Shown here: positions 6,308 to 6,412 of the stretch, one piece after another
Numbering within the stretch: the stretch's first letter is position 1
Layout: each line of letters starts with the position of its first letter
Assembly: GCA_937894535.1 (NCBI GenBank)
Contig: CALBHI010000127.1
Location: 1 to 6,412, forward strand
DNA from: an uncultured Verrucomicrobiota bacterium
GTDB taxonomy: Bacteria; Verrucomicrobiota; Kiritimatiellia; CAIVKH01
DNA: 6,412 bases
Reading direction: 5' to 3'
Program-made: the position numbers and the translations under genes
The notes under the pieces: generated by a model
What the model was told of the DNA's origin: nothing
Seen by the model: the letters and a program-made list of their open reading frames with translations, nothing else
The model's database searches: none

Positions 6308-6397
6308 GAGGCGTTGCGTGTCGTAGCGGCGAGGCGTATACCCAACGCGTTCAGGGGAACGCGTTCCACCTTGGCGGTGAGGTGGAGCGGGGCTTGC
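6262..6397 (+). repeat. Imperfect direct repeat flanking the intergenic palindromes
   Basis: GGTGGAGCGGCTTGC at 6262-6276 recurs as GGTGGAGCGGGGCTTGC at 6381-6397, differing by two added G. The copies are 119 bases apart and enclose the two inverted repeats. This arrangement suggests a composite intergenic repeat unit. No coding sequence of useful length and no promoter-like sequence was seen between 6248 and 6412. Confidence 0.5.
6344..6365. repeat. Perfect 9-bp inverted repeat (AACGCGTTC / GAACGCGTT)
   Basis: AACGCGTTC at 6344-6352 and GAACGCGTT at 6357-6365 form a perfect 9-base stem with a 4-base AGGG loop. Each arm itself contains the palindrome AACGCGTT. A weaker stem, TCCACC (6365-6370) with GGTGGA (6381-6386), follows and shares base 6365, so the two cannot both be complete. 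No T-tract follows. Candidates are a dispersed intergenic palindrome (REP-like) or an mRNA 3' hairpin. Confidence 0.55.
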
Positions 6398-6412
6398 TGG
6401 CGGATTGTGCCG

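Noticed and set aside
6308..6412. tRNA or small RNA gene in the 3' flank
   Set aside because: No cloverleaf, no T-loop GTTCRA box with a matching acceptor stem, and no promoter-like sequence was found; only the inverted and direct repeats are supported.

Overview
The window holds one very large, incomplete protein gene on the + strand, followed by about 165 bases of non-coding DNA. The reading frame is open from the left edge (first whole codon at base 2) to a TAA at 6245-6247. At least 2081 codons are visible and the true start lies upstream. All residue numbers below count the GTG at base 41 as residue 1; this is a counting convention, not a proposed start.

The protein looks like a giant secreted or cell-surface protein. 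It has only five cysteines in 2068 residues, is rich in Asn, Thr, Gly and Asp, and is built as a chain of beta-sandwich modules, calcium-binding thrombospondin type 3-like (TSP3) repeats and one enzyme-like module. In order: an N-terminal series of beta-sandwich/Ig-like segments (to about residue 380); an Ig-like region with a 62-residue beta module apparently nested in it (about 383-653); an Asp-rich TSP3 region with four near-identical DTDGDGL(P/S)DG motifs (654-960); a glucodextranase C-terminal-like beta domain (967-1223); a GH57-like alpha-glucan-hydrolase module (about 1241-1517) with its downstream part (to about 1680); a C-terminal beta domain like those that follow GH57 barrels (about 1689-1930); a second small Asp-rich calcium-binding segment (1934-1980); and a short Verrucomicrobia-style C-terminal beta domain (about 1984-2068).

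The organism is most likely a high-GC member of the PVC superphylum (Verrucomicrobiota, Kiritimatiellota or relatives). The reasons are the Thr-Asn-rich Ig-like modules, the 'DTDGDGLPDGWE..' calcium repeats, the type of C-terminal domain, and strong G/C preference at third codon positions. This is inference from style, not from a marker gene.

The module set suggests a role at an alpha-glucan (starch, glycogen or related polymer): adhesive, calcium-stiffened arms carrying a GH57-like head. The candidate nucleophile Glu is present (E1380 in W-T-P-E-R). The usual Asp of the GH57 acid motif is not seen at the expected place, so this may be a binding or divergent enzyme rather than a standard amylase. 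The 3' flank has two inverted repeats without a T-tract and an imperfect direct repeat; it resembles an intergenic repeat element more than a classical terminator. No RNA gene, mobile element, CRISPR array or promoter is visible.
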